Shown: piece after piece, positions 33,516 to 42,145 of the stretch
How positions within the stretch are numbered: position 1 is the first letter of the stretch
Layout of the letters: each line of letters opens with the position of its first letter
Assembly: GCF_030553055.1 (NCBI RefSeq)
Contig: NZ_CP130713.1
Span: forward strand, 2,852,001-2,916,000
DNA from: Streptomyces sp. XD-27
GTDB taxonomy: Bacteria; Actinomycetota; Actinomycetes; Streptomycetales; Streptomycetaceae
Length of the DNA stretch: 64,000 nucleotides
Reading direction: 5' to 3'
Made by a program: the position numbers and the translations under genes
The notes under the pieces: generated by a model
The model's database searches: none
What the model saw: the letters and a program-made list of their open reading frames with translations, nothing else
Told to the model about the DNA's origin: nothing

Positions 33516-34046
33516 CCCGGGCCCGGCCCGGCTCCGGCCGCCCGAGGCCGGGGCCCATGGCGTCGGGCCTGGCTCGACCCCGGCCGCCCGAGGCCGGTCC
33601 CGTCCCCTGACCACGGCCGCCCGGCCAGGGCCCGGCCCCGGTTCCCCGGCCCGCCCGGCCCCCGCGGGACGGAGGTCCGGCTGCGCCCCTCCAGCAGCCG
33701 GGCCTCCACGCCCCTCCCCGCGTACGGCCCGGCGCCCCGCCCTCGACGAGACCGCCCCGCCGAGCCCCCGGCACGGCGGAACCGTCCCCACTGCGCGCAC
33801 CAGGCCGGGCCCGGCCCGCCACGGGGTGTCCCGTGGGTCTCTCCCCTTCCCCGCCCCTTCCCGTAACCAGGGGGCTCCGCCCCTGGACCCCGGGGCGGAC
33901 CCCAAGCGGCGGAGCCGCGTCTCGGCGCGGTGTCGCGTGCAGGGGGCTCCGCCCCTGGCCACGGGGTCTGGGGCGGAGCCCCCACGCCACGGAGCCGCAG
34001 AGTCAGACACCGCAGGGAAGGGGCCAGGCATGGGCGAAGGGCGCTA
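33516..34046. repeat. 531-bp non-coding region with GGGGCTCCGCCCC-type repeats
   Basis: Between convergent genes. The first 300 bp is low-complexity C/G-rich sequence with many GGCCCGG and CCGCCCG runs and no credible gene. From 33867 two direct copies of GGGGGCTCCGCCCCTGG (33867-33886, 33940-33958) are followed by an inverted copy, CTGGGGCGGAGCCCCCAC (33969-33986), so several hairpins can form. Similar GGCGGAGCCCC sequence recurs near 54460. These are the dispersed palindromic units common between Streptomyces genes and may act as terminators. Confidence 0.6.
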
Positions 34047-34904
34047 CTACGCCGGCTTCAGCTCCTGGCGCTGGCGGCCCAGGCCGTCGACCTCCAGTTC
34101 CACCACGTCGCCGGCCCGCAGATACGGCTTGGGGTCCGGGTGGCCCATCGCCACCCCCGCCGGGGTGCCCGTGTTGATCACGTCCCCCGGGTACAGCGTC
34201 ATGAACTGGCTGACGTACCGCACCACCTGGGCCACCGGGAAGATCTGATCGGCCGTCGTACCGTCCTGCCGGAGCTCGCCGTTCACCCACAGCCGCAGCC
34301 CCAGCGCCTGCGGGTCCGGGACCTCGTCCGCCGTCACCAGCCACGGGCCGAGCGGGTTGAACGTCTCGCAGTTCTTGCCCTTGTCCCACTGCCCGCCGCG
34401 CTCGAGCTGGAACGCCCGCTCCGACACGTCGTGCGCGACCGCGTATCCGGCCACCGCCGCGAGCGCCGCCTCGTCCGAGGCCAGATAGCGCGCCGTGGAG
34501 CCGATGACGACCGCCAGCTCCACCTCCCAGTCGGTCCGCTCGCTGCCGCGCGGCACCAGCACCGTGTCGTTCGGGCCGACGACCGTGTCCGGGGCCTTCA
34601 TGAACAGGATCGGCTCCCGCGGGATCGCGGAACCGGTCTCGGCCGCGTGGTCGTGGTAGTTCAGCCCGATGCACACGATCTTGCCGATACGGGCCACCGG
34701 CGGGCCGATCCGCAGCCCTGTCGGGTCCTGTTCCGGCAGGTCACCGGCCTCGGCCGCGGCCCGGATCCGGGCGAGCGCGGCCTCGTCGGCGAGGAGTGCG
34801 CCGTCGATGTCCTGGACCAGCCCCGAAAGATCGCGCAGGCTCCCCGACGAGTCCAGCAGCGCCGGGCGCTCCGCCCCCGCCGGTCCGACACGCAGCAGCT
34901 TCAT
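34047..34904 (-). CDS. Fumarylacetoacetate hydrolase (FAH) family protein
   Basis: 285 residues from ATG 34904. The FAH fold has CIGLNYHDHAAETG, the metal-binding EVELAVVIG (Glu) with PILFMKAPDTVVGPND, DVSERAFQLERGGQWDKGKN, and NTGTPAGVAMG. Members cleave or decarboxylate acylpyruvates or related oxo-acids with Mg2+. The domain fills the C-terminal two thirds, with a short N-terminal beta domain, like Streptomyces 2-hydroxyhepta-2,4-diene-dioate isomerase-type proteins. Substrate not assignable. Confidence 0.87.
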   Translation of the reverse strand: MKLLRVGPAGAERPALLDSSGSLRDLSGLVQDIDGALLADEAALARIRAAAEAGDLPEQDPTGLRIGPPVARIGKIVCIGLNYHDHAAETGSAIPREPILFMKAPDTVVGPNDTVLVPRGSERTDWEVELAVVIGSTARYLASDEAALAAVAGYAVAHDVSERAFQLERGGQWDKGKNCETFNPLGPWLVTADEVPDPQALGLRLWVNGELRQDGTTADQIFPVAQVVRYVSQFMTLYPGDVINTGTPAGVAMGHPDPKPYLRAGDVVELEVDGLGRQRQELKPA

Positions 34905-35108
34905 CTGACCCAACTCCCGTGGTCGTGGACAACGGTCCAGGGGGACGGCTCCCAGACGTCAAGTTGTTCGATCCTCCAAGAATGAGGTCCACTCCACAAG
35001 ACCTCGTTCACATACTGGACCGTCACTTGCCGGGCCGCCGTCGCGAAATTTCCTTGACAATTTGGACTAGGCAGACAAAGCAATCGGAGTTACTCTTTTA
35101 GTAAGCCT

Positions 35109-35298
35109 GTGGGGCGAGCGAGGGAGCTTGACCAGGAGATGGCGTTGTGAGGTCTCGTACCTCGGTGACGACCGTCATCGAATGATCAGGCTGAGAGGCC
35201 AAAAGGCCGGAAGACCGAAAGGTCGGAAGACCGGATGGCGACCTCCACTACCTGATCCGGACAATGCCGGCGAAGGAAGCCCACCTCGCAGGCGCTGA
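35109..35298 (+). other. Chain of three overlapping mini-ORFs in the structured intergenic region
   Basis: GTG 35109 encodes 13 residues to TGA 35150. GTG 35147 (GTGA overlap) encodes 12 residues (VRSRTSVTTVIE) to 35185. ATG 35182 (ATGA overlap) encodes 38 basic residues beginning MIRLRGQKAGRPKGRKTGWR, to 35298. The second start has AGGAGATGG about 7-9 bp upstream. The chain resembles coupled leader peptides, but each ORF is short, and a broken gene or chance cannot be excluded. Confidence 0.25.
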
Positions 35299-35319
35299 CG
35301 TACCCGCGAGGTACCCGAA

Positions 35320-35340
35320 GCCCAGGTCGATGACCTGGGC
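35320..35340 (+). terminator. Perfect hairpin ending the 35.05-35.34 kb transcript
   Basis: GCCCAGGTC-GAT-GACCTGGGC has a 9-bp stem and 3-base loop and is followed by TTCTCC. It lies 50 bp from the end of the convergent DUF445 gene and fits a terminator for a plus-strand transcript. Confidence 0.6.
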
Positions 35341-35389
35341 TTCTCCGTACGCCCCGCCCCGCCCCGGCGGCCCCGGCCCGTACCGTGGC

Positions 35390-36823
35390 TCACGCCCCCA
35401 GCCCGTGCGCCACCGCGTAGATGCACAGACCCGCCAGCGCGCCGACGACCGTGCCGTTGACCCGGATGAACTGCAGGTCCCGCCCGATGTGGGCCTCGAT
35501 CTTCCGCGAGGTGTGCTCCGCGTCCCAGCCCTCGACCGTCTCGGTGATCAGCGAGGTGATCTCGTCGCGGTAGGTGGTGACCACATAGACCGCCGCGTCC
35601 TCCAGCCAGCCGTCGACCTTGGCCCGCAGCCGCTCGTCCGTCGACATCCGGGCGCCCAGCGACAGGATCGAGGCGCGGACCCGCAGCCTGAGCTCGCTGC
35701 GCTCGTCCTCCGCGGCCGCCACGATCATGCTCCGTACGGCGCCCCAGGCCGAGGCGATCAGGTCCTGCACCTCGCCGCGGCCCAGTAGTTCCGACTTGAG
35801 CCGCTCCACCCGGGCCCGGGTGTCGGGGTCGGTGCGCAGATCGTCGGCGAAGTCGGCGAGGAAGCGGTCGACCGCACCGCGTGCCGGATGGTCGGGCATG
35901 TCCCGTATCTCGGTGACGAAGCGCAGCAGCTCCTTGTAGACGCGCTCGCCGACCTTGCGGTCCACGAACCGCGGCGTCCACCCCGGGGCGCCGCCCGTCA
36001 CGGCGTCCATCACCGAGTCGCTGTGCAGTACCAGCCAGTCATGGGCCCGTACGCACACCAGGTCCACGACCCGGTGGTGGCCGCCGTCCGCGACGATCTT
36101 GTCCAGCATGGTGCCCAGGCCCGGCGCCACCTCCTGCGCGTCCGCGCGGCGGGTGACGGCCTCGCCGACCACGGCCTGGACGTCGGAGTCGCGCAGCACG
36201 GTCAGCGCGCCGCGCAGCGCGGTCGCGAGTTCCGCCGTGACCCGGTCCGCGTGCGCGGGCTCGGCGAGCCAGCCGCCCAGCCGGGCGCCGATGCCGACCG
36301 CGCGCAGCCGCCGCCGGATCACCTCACCGGACAGGAAGTTCTCGCCGACGAACTCGCCGAGGGCGCCGCCGAACTGGTCCTTCTTCGTCGGGATGATCGC
36401 GGTGTGCGGAATGGGCAGGCCCATCGGCCGCCGGAACAGGGCGGTCACGGCGAACCAGTCCGCCAGCGCGCCGACCATCCCGGCCTCGGCGGCGGCCGCC
36501 ACATAGCCCGCCCAGCCCCCGGCGCCGGCGTTGTCAGCCCAGGTGGCCGCCGCGAACACCAGGGCCACGGCGAGGAGCAGCCCGGTCGCGAAGGCCTTCA
36601 TGCGGCGCACCCCGCGCCGCCGCTCCTCGTCCGCGGGGCTGTCGGCCGCGAGCCCGCCACCAGGGAGCCCGCCACCGCCACCGGAGACCCCGCCGCCACC
36701 GCCCGCGAGCCCGCCACCCGGTCCCGCGAGCCCGCCGCCCGGGAAGCCGCCGTCGGCGGCCGCGTCGCGGGCACCCAGGGGATCCCGCCGCCCAGGGGCC
36801 CCATCCGTATTCGTCGGTTCCAT
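35390..36823 (-). CDS. DUF445 membrane protein
   Basis: About 477 residues from ATG 36823, behind GGTGGAG. After a Gly-rich repeat region (residues 25-60, GGGLAGPGGG units) come a membrane helix (FATGLLLAVALVFAAATW) and the DUF445 hallmark AEAGMVGALADWFAVTALFR with PIPHTAIIPTKKDQFGGALG. A long helical region and a C-terminal helix VVGALAGLCIYAVAHGLG end the protein. It is an inner-membrane protein related to E. coli YjiN; its function is not established. Confidence 0.85.
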   Translation of the reverse strand: MEPTNTDGAPGRRDPLGARDAAADGGFPGGGLAGPGGGLAGGGGGVSGGGGGLPGGGLAADSPADEERRRGVRRMKAFATGLLLAVALVFAAATWADNAGAGGWAGYVAAAAEAGMVGALADWFAVTALFRRPMGLPIPHTAIIPTKKDQFGGALGEFVGENFLSGEVIRRRLRAVGIGARLGGWLAEPAHADRVTAELATALRGALTVLRDSDVQAVVGEAVTRRADAQEVAPGLGTMLDKIVADGGHHRVVDLVCVRAHDWLVLHSDSVMDAVTGGAPGWTPRFVDRKVGERVYKELLRFVTEIRDMPDHPARGAVDRFLADFADDLRTDPDTRARVERLKSELLGRGEVQDLIASAWGAVRSMIVAAAEDERSELRLRVRASILSLGARMSTDERLRAKVDGWLEDAAVYVVTTYRDEITSLITETVEGWDAEHTSRKIEAHIGRDLQFIRVNGTVVGALAGLCIYAVAHGLGA

Positions 36824-37087
36824 CCGCTCCACCCGGTCGCGCCGTCCCCTTCTGCATTGTCCCCACCTGCCCTACTCCCGGAGCGCCGGCGGGGTTCCCG
36901 CGTCGTACCGGTCGTGTCACAGGCCCGGCGGCACACCGGCCCCTGCGGCGTCCCGTCACCCCGCTCATGGGATCATGGAGGGCCGATCGGACGGCACCGG
37001 CGCCGCCGAACGTGTGTGAGTCCGAACCGCACGTGTCCCGTCCCTCGCGGAGCCCTCGGCCCCGCCTGCCCCAGGAGTCACCCGCAC

Positions 37088-38410
37088 ATGAGCGTGCCCC
37101 CGATGCCCAGACGCACGGCGTTCGCCGTGCTCGCTGCGCTGACGGCCGTGGTGGTCCTCGTCTCGGTCGCGATATTCCTCTGCGTGGACCGCGGAGCCGA
37201 CGACGTCGACACCCCCGCGCACCCGGCCCGCGGCTCGGCCGCCCCGGCCTCCGCGGGCACCTGGGTGGGCACCTGGAGCACCTCCGCGGCCGCGGCCGAA
37301 CCCCGCACCTACGACGGTCTCGCGGACTGGTCGATACGGAACGTCGTGCGCACCAGCATCGGCGGCACCAGCGTCCGCATCCACCTGTCGAACCTGTACA
37401 GCGCCCGCCCGCTGACGGTCACCCACGCCTCGGTGGCCCTCGCCGCCGCGCCCAGCAACCCGAGCGCGGCGGTCGGCACCATGCGCCGCCTCACGTTCGG
37501 CGAGCGCACCTCGGTGACCATCCCGGCGGGCCAGTCCGTCGTCAGCGACCCGGCGCGGCTGACCGTGCCCGCCGCCGCCGACCTGCTGGTCACCACGTAC
37601 TCCCCCACCCCCTCCGGTCTGGTCACCTACCACCCGCACGCCCGTCAGACCTCCTACCTGGCCCACGGCGACCACACCGAGGACAGCGACGGGGTGGCCT
37701 ACACCCAGCAGAGCCCGTACTGGCGGTACGTCACCGCCGTGGACGTGTGGAGCAAGGAGGCCCAGGGCGCGGTCGCCGTCCTCGGCGACTCCATCACCGA
37801 CGGCATCACCTCCACCGCGGGCGCGAACCGCCGCTGGACGGACTACCTCGCGGGCCGGCTCCGCGACGAGCCCGACGCCCCCCGCTACGGCGTGCTCAAC
37901 CAGGGCATCAGCGGCAACCGGGTACTCACCGACGGCACCCGGTTCCCGCCCAACAACCCCAGCGGGCTGTCCCGGTTCGAGCGCGACGTCCTGGGGCGTA
38001 CGGGGGTGAAGGCCGTCGTCATCGAGCTGGGCGTCAACGACATCCTGCGCAACCCGCACGAGACCGACGCCGAGCAGATCACGGCCGGGCTGCGGCGGCT
38101 GACCCAGCTGGCCCACCAGCGCGGACTGCGCGTCATCGGCGCCACCTTGACCCCGTTCCACGGCCACCGCGGCTTCACGCCCGCGCTGAACGCCGTACGG
38201 GAGCGGGTGAACCAGCAGATAAGGGCCGGGAAGGTCTTCGACGCCGTGGTGGACTTCGACGCGGCGCTGCGCGACCCGGCCGCCCCGCAGCGGCTGCGTC
38301 CGGCGTACGACTCCGGCGACCACCTGCACCCGAGCGACGCCGGCTACCGGGCGATGGCGCAGGCACTGGACCTGAAGCAGCTCAAGGGCACGGCCTCCGC
38401 CGCGCTTTAG
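37088..38410 (+). CDS. Secreted SGNH/GDSL hydrolase
   Basis: 440 residues. A signal anchor (RTAFAVLAALTAVVVLVSVA) is followed by an N-terminal beta domain (WVGTWSTSAAAAEP, NVVRTSIGGTSVRIHLSN) and an SGNH esterase domain: GDSITDG (Ser), LNQGISGNR (Gly), VIELGVNDI (Asn), and the catalytic DHLHPSDAGYRAMA (Asp/His). It is probably an esterase or lipase on the cell surface or secreted. ATG 37088 is favoured over the longer open frame. Its neighbours do not suggest a pathway. Confidence 0.88.
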   Translation: MSVPPMPRRTAFAVLAALTAVVVLVSVAIFLCVDRGADDVDTPAHPARGSAAPASAGTWVGTWSTSAAAAEPRTYDGLADWSIRNVVRTSIGGTSVRIHLSNLYSARPLTVTHASVALAAAPSNPSAAVGTMRRLTFGERTSVTIPAGQSVVSDPARLTVPAAADLLVTTYSPTPSGLVTYHPHARQTSYLAHGDHTEDSDGVAYTQQSPYWRYVTAVDVWSKEAQGAVAVLGDSITDGITSTAGANRRWTDYLAGRLRDEPDAPRYGVLNQGISGNRVLTDGTRFPPNNPSGLSRFERDVLGRTGVKAVVIELGVNDILRNPHETDAEQITAGLRRLTQLAHQRGLRVIGATLTPFHGHRGFTPALNAVRERVNQQIRAGKVFDAVVDFDAALRDPAAPQRLRPAYDSGDHLHPSDAGYRAMAQALDLKQLKGTASAAL

Positions 38411-38519
38411 GCCCGTGGCCGAGGCCCGTGGGCAAGGCCCCCGAGGCCCCCGAGGCCGCTGGGCGAAGCCCGCCGAGCCCCTGGGCGAAGCCCCCGAGAC
38501 CCTGGGCGAGGCCCCTGGT
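38411..38519. repeat. Degenerate GC tandem repeats after the SGNH gene
   Basis: Units of CCCCCGAGGC and CTGGGCGAAGCCC recur about six times with a period near 22 bp between the convergent SGNH and DUF1707 genes. The repeats can fold into hairpins and may terminate transcription. Confidence 0.5.
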
Positions 38520-38547
38520 GAACCGCGCTCACACGGGGTGAAGGCGC

Positions 38548-39204
38548 TCACAGCTCCTTGCGCTGCTGCGCCTTCTCCTCCCTGCGCCGCGCCTTGAGCG
38601 CCTTGCGCTCCCCCTTCCGCAGCTTGCGCTGGATCCCCACGCCGCCGCACAGCGCGAGCCCGGTGACCGTCACGCGCGGCGCGCCGGGCTGTCCTTCGCC
38701 GACCGCCCGGTGGTCGAACCCGCCTGCCACGCCGACCCCGGTGACGTACACCTCGACCTCCGGTGGCACCGTCACCTGGATCCCGCCCATGACGGCGACG
38801 CAGCGGATGACCACGTCGCGGTCCTCGAACCGGGCCTCCCGCAGATCGATCTCACCGCCGCCCATGAAGGCGACGGCGGTGAAGCGCCGCGGCACCACCC
38901 AGTGGCCCTTGCGCTCGAATCCGCCGAGCGCGGCGACACCGGTCCTGGAGGTGGGGCGGTGGCCGATCCGGGCGGCCCAGAACGGGTCGGTCCGGGGCTC
39001 GGGGACCACGGCCCGGCCGGGCGCGGGGAGGTCCCGTACCAGCGGCGCCAACTCGCCATGCGTACGGGCCCGGTACGCGGCGTCCAACCGTTCCTCGAAC
39101 TCCTCCATGGTCAGCCGGCCCTCGGCGACGGCGTCCCGCAGGGCGTCGGCGACCCGCTCGCGCTCGGCATCGGAGGCCCGCAGGTCGGGGAGGTCGTCGC
39201 TCAT
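38548..39204 (-). CDS. DUF1707 and LiaF-like C-terminal domain protein
   Basis: 218 residues. DUF1707 lies at residues 7-60 (LRASDAERERVADALRDAVA, EGRLTMEEFEERLDAAYRAR). A beta-helical cell-wall-active-antibiotic-response domain follows (FTAVAFMGGGEIDLREARFE, VIRCVAVMGGIQVTVPPEVE). The tail is highly basic (KLRKGERKALKARRREEK). These domains occur in envelope-stress proteins of actinomycetes; no membrane helix is present here. Its start is just downstream of the ABC exporter genes. Confidence 0.85.
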   Translation of the reverse strand: MSDDLPDLRASDAERERVADALRDAVAEGRLTMEEFEERLDAAYRARTHGELAPLVRDLPAPGRAVVPEPRTDPFWAARIGHRPTSRTGVAALGGFERKGHWVVPRRFTAVAFMGGGEIDLREARFEDRDVVIRCVAVMGGIQVTVPPEVEVYVTGVGVAGGFDHRAVGEGQPGAPRVTVTGLALCGGVGIQRKLRKGERKALKARRREEKAQQRKEL

Positions 39205-39214
39205 GGCCGTCAGC

Positions 39215-40210
39215 CTAGCGAGCTTCCGCGTACATCTTGGCGATCACGTCCTCGATGTCCGGCTCGCGGAGCGAGAGGTCGACCAGCGGATAGCCGTCGG
39301 CCACCGCGGCCACAACGGGCGCCGCGCTGGCGGTGGCCGGGAACGCCAGCCACTGCCGGGGCCCCTCGACCTTCACCGTCCGCGCGCCGGGCACGTCGAT
39401 GGGCGGCAGCTCGCGCTCCAGGTCCACCACCAGCGTCCGTTCGCTCTCCCCCACCGCGTGCAGCCCCTCCAGCCCGCCGTCGTAGACCAGCCGCCCGTGG
39501 TCGATGACCATCACCCGCCGGCACAGCTGCTCGATGTCGGTCAGGTCGTGGGTGGTGAGCAGGACGGTGGTGCCCAGCTCGGCGTTCACCTCGCGCAGGA
39601 ACACCCGCACCTTCGCCTTGCTGACCACGTCCAGCCCGATGGTGGGCTCGTCCAGGTACAACACCTCGGGGTCGTGCAGCAGGGCGGCGGCGATGTCGCC
39701 GCGCATCCGCTGCCCCAGCGAGAGCTGACGCACCGGCACCGCGAGCAGCTCGCCCAGGTCCAGCAGCTCCACGCACCGGTCGAGGTTCTCCCGGAACCGC
39801 GCCTCCGGGACCCGGTACATCCGCCGCACCAGCGCGTAGGAGTCGCGCAGCGGCAGGTCCCACCACAGGGTCGTCCGCTGGCCGAAGACCACGCCGATAC
39901 GGCGCGCGAGCCGGGCGCGGTCCCGTGCCGGGTCGACCCCGGCCACCCGCAGCCGCCCGCCGCTGGGCACCAGAATGCCCGTCAGCATCTTGATGGTGGT
40001 GGACTTCCCGGCGCCGTTCGGGCCGATGTAGCCGACCATCTCGCCGCGCGGTACCCGGAAGCTGATGCCGTCCACGGCCCGCACCTCGCGCCGCTCCCGG
40101 CGCACCAGGCCCGCCCGGCGCCGTACCGTGAAGACCTTCTCGACCCCGTCGAGTTCGATGAATCCGGCCTCGTCCACGCATCCCGCCTCGTCCACGCCCA
40201 CCCTCGTCAC
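39215..40210 (-). CDS. ABC-2 exporter ATP-binding protein
   Basis: 331 residues: Walker A GYIGPNGAGKSTTIKML, Q-loop VFGQRTTLWWDLPLRDSYAL, signature RQLSLGQRMRGDIAAALLHD, Walker B VLYLDEPTIGLDVVSKAKV and H-loop TTHDLTDIEQLC. The FGQRTTLWWDLP sequence is typical of the DrrA-like exporters with DUF/ABC-2 permease pairs. The N-terminus carries a VDEAG repeat. It forms an operon with two permeases upstream. Confidence 0.9.
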   Translation of the reverse strand: MTRVGVDEAGCVDEAGFIELDGVEKVFTVRRRAGLVRRERREVRAVDGISFRVPRGEMVGYIGPNGAGKSTTIKMLTGILVPSGGRLRVAGVDPARDRARLARRIGVVFGQRTTLWWDLPLRDSYALVRRMYRVPEARFRENLDRCVELLDLGELLAVPVRQLSLGQRMRGDIAAALLHDPEVLYLDEPTIGLDVVSKAKVRVFLREVNAELGTTVLLTTHDLTDIEQLCRRVMVIDHGRLVYDGGLEGLHAVGESERTLVVDLERELPPIDVPGARTVKVEGPRQWLAFPATASAAPVVAAVADGYPLVDLSLREPDIEDVIAKMYAEAR

Positions 40211-40216
40211 TCCCTT

Positions 40217-41089
40217 TCAGCTTCCCGTGCTCCGGTACGTGCGCAGCCCCGCCCGCCACGCCAGCCCGGCCGGCGCGCAACAGGCGACCGCGACCAGCGG
40301 CGCGGCGAGGCCGGTCCAGCCCGGGAGCCCGATCGGGTTCGGGCGGTCCAGGATGTACAGCGCGGGCAGCCAGTTGACGAAGGCCAGCGGGACGAGGAAG
40401 GTGACCGCCCGCACCAGTTCGCGGGTGAAGACGGTGGGCGGGTACTGGAGCAGGGTGGTCCCGCCGTACGTGAACGAGTTCTGCACCTCGCAGGCGTCGT
40501 TGGCCCAGAACTGGAAGGCCGCGCCCGCCACGAAAACCGCCCCGAAGATGGCGGCGCCGCTGAGCACCATCACGGGCAGGAGCAGCAGCCGGTCCCAGGT
40601 CCACTCGGCGTCGAGCCGGGGCAGTGACCAGCCGAGCAGCACCAGCCCCTGGATGATCCGCCCCACTCTGCGCAGCGCGAAGCGGTCGGCCGCGACCTGC
40701 GCCAGGATCGGCACGGGCCGTACCAGCAGGACGTCCATCGTGCCGTCCCGCACCCGGCGTCCGACCCGGTCCATGCTGCCCAGCGCCAGGTCGGTGAGGC
40801 CGAACGCGGTGCTGCTGGTGCCGTAGAGGAAGGTCACTTCGGCCAGCCCGAATCCGCCCAGGCTCTCCACATGGGAGAACATCAAGGCGATCGCCGCGAA
40901 GTCGAGCGCGGTGATGGCGATGTTCCCCAACGTCGTGATCACGAAGGAGGTGCGGTACGTCATCGTGGAGCGCACCCACATCCCCACGATCAGGACGTAT
41001 CCGCGAACACCTTCGTACAGCCGGGAACCCCGGTACGGCCGGGACCCCTCATACGACCGGGGACCTTCGCACGGACGGGAATCAGCCAC
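40217..41089 (-). CDS. ABC-2 family exporter permease 2
   Basis: About 290 residues from GTG 41089, overlapping the previous permease by 8 bp. Six membrane segments include VITTLGNIAITALDFAAIAL and LLLLPVMVLSGAAIFGAVF, with the family segment RDGTMDVLLVRPVPILAQV. The first 30 residues are a repeat of the SRPYEG type encoded by three imperfect 18-bp units at 41000-41075, an addition that most relatives seem to lack. It works with permease 1 and the ATPase; the cargo is unknown. Confidence 0.85.
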   Translation of the reverse strand: MADSRPCEGPRSYEGSRPYRGSRLYEGVRGYVLIVGMWVRSTMTYRTSFVITTLGNIAITALDFAAIALMFSHVESLGGFGLAEVTFLYGTSSTAFGLTDLALGSMDRVGRRVRDGTMDVLLVRPVPILAQVAADRFALRRVGRIIQGLVLLGWSLPRLDAEWTWDRLLLLPVMVLSGAAIFGAVFVAGAAFQFWANDACEVQNSFTYGGTTLLQYPPTVFTRELVRAVTFLVPLAFVNWLPALYILDRPNPIGLPGWTGLAAPLVAVACCAPAGLAWRAGLRTYRSTGS

Positions 41090-41882
41090 CTTGGACCACC
41101 ACCTTCCGGGTCGCCACGGCCTGGAGCGCGCGACCGGCGGCCAGCAGTGCCAGCGCCCAGCCGGCCTGGAAGGCGAACGCCCCCGCCAGGGCCGGGCCGT
41201 GGCGTTCGCCCAGCAGCACATCGGCGGGGACCTGGAGGATCGCGGCCCACGGGAGCGCCTCGGCCACCGTGCCGAGCGGTCCGGGGAAGACGTTGAGCGG
41301 CAGCGCCATGCCCGAGAAGAACACCGACAGCACCGTGCTGACCAGGTTGAGCCCGGCCCCGTCGAGCAGCCAGAAGGCGCTGAGGGCGACCAGGTAGCGC
41401 AGCGCGAAGCTGACCAGGAGGCCGAGCGCCACCGCGCACAGGAAGGACAGCCAGGTCAGCGGCGAGGCGGGCAGGGCGAGTTCGAAGCACAGCGCGCCGA
41501 ACGCCATCGGCAGCAGACCCCGCCCCAGCAGATGGAAGGCCGCGCGGCCCAGATCCCCGGCCAGCCACCACAGTTGGAGGTCGACGGGCCGGTAGAGGTC
41601 GACGGCGATGTCACCGGTCCGGATACGCTCCTGCATCTCCTCCTGGAAGCTGCCGCCCATCAGCGCGGCGGCGGTCAGCAGCGACTGCCCGAGCCAGACG
41701 AAGGTCAGCGCCTGATCCCGGTCGTAGCCGCCGAGATGGGGCCGCTGGTCCCACAGCGCGATATAGGTGTAGGCGATGATGAGACCGAAGACGGTGTTGG
41801 TGAACACGCCTGCCGCGGTGGCCACCCGGTAGGTCGCGTAACGTCTGAAGCCGCTCACCGCGACGGCCGCGTACAGCCGCAT
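41082..41882 (-). CDS. ABC-2 family exporter permease 1
   Basis: 266 residues and six membrane segments. It has RYATYRVATAAGVFTNTVFG at the start, the QERIRTGDIAVDLYRPVDLQ cytoplasmic helix and SFALRYLVALSAFWLLDGAG. The latter is shared with the partner permease pattern (TGDI/DGTM ... RPV). It is the first gene of the three-gene exporter operon. Confidence 0.86.
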   Translation of the reverse strand: MRLYAAVAVSGFRRYATYRVATAAGVFTNTVFGLIIAYTYIALWDQRPHLGGYDRDQALTFVWLGQSLLTAAALMGGSFQEEMQERIRTGDIAVDLYRPVDLQLWWLAGDLGRAAFHLLGRGLLPMAFGALCFELALPASPLTWLSFLCAVALGLLVSFALRYLVALSAFWLLDGAGLNLVSTVLSVFFSGMALPLNVFPGPLGTVAEALPWAAILQVPADVLLGERHGPALAGAFAFQAGWALALLAAGRALQAVATRKVVVQGG

Positions 41883-42145
41883 CCGACGGCCCCTCCCTGC
41901 TTCCGAACACCGAAGCTCGGGAGCTTATGCGGCGGGCGGAACAGGAGCCAGGGGATTTTCACTCGATAGTGTGAGGAAAATCATCCGTCCAGCCGGTTAC
42001 AGAGCTGTCACGGGTGCGCGCCACGGCCTCGGCCCGGAACGGATGATGCGACAGTGTTTTATGGGGCGTACCACGCGAATCGCCCGCCACGCCACCATCC
42101 CGCCGCGGCGCAACCTTTGACGGCGGACGAGGAGTCTCAGGAGAC

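Larger units (their letters stand above)
34905..35389. other. 485-bp intergenic region with AT-rich promoter-like stretch and hairpins
   Basis: This sits between the FAH gene start and the end of the DUF445 gene. It holds TGGAC-AACG-GTCCA (34926-34939), a possible FAH operator, then an unusually AT-rich block (34975-35105) with TTGACA at 35054-35059. Hairpin-rich sequence follows: GGCC-AAAA-GGCC (35197-35208), GACC-GAAA-GGTC (35213-35224), ACCTCGC/GCGAGGT (35283-35312) and GCCCAGGTC-GAT-GACCTGGGC (35320-35340). I recognise no RNA family. A short plus-strand transcript is likely. Confidence 0.5.

Noticed and set aside
33867..33986. CRISPR-like array
   Set aside because: The units have no uniform length or spacers, include inverted copies, and no cas genes are nearby; they are palindromic intergenic repeats.
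37078..37308. Antisense or alternative genes within the SGNH and DUF445 region
   Set aside because: All such frames are low-complexity and lie inside genes with clear domains on the other strand.
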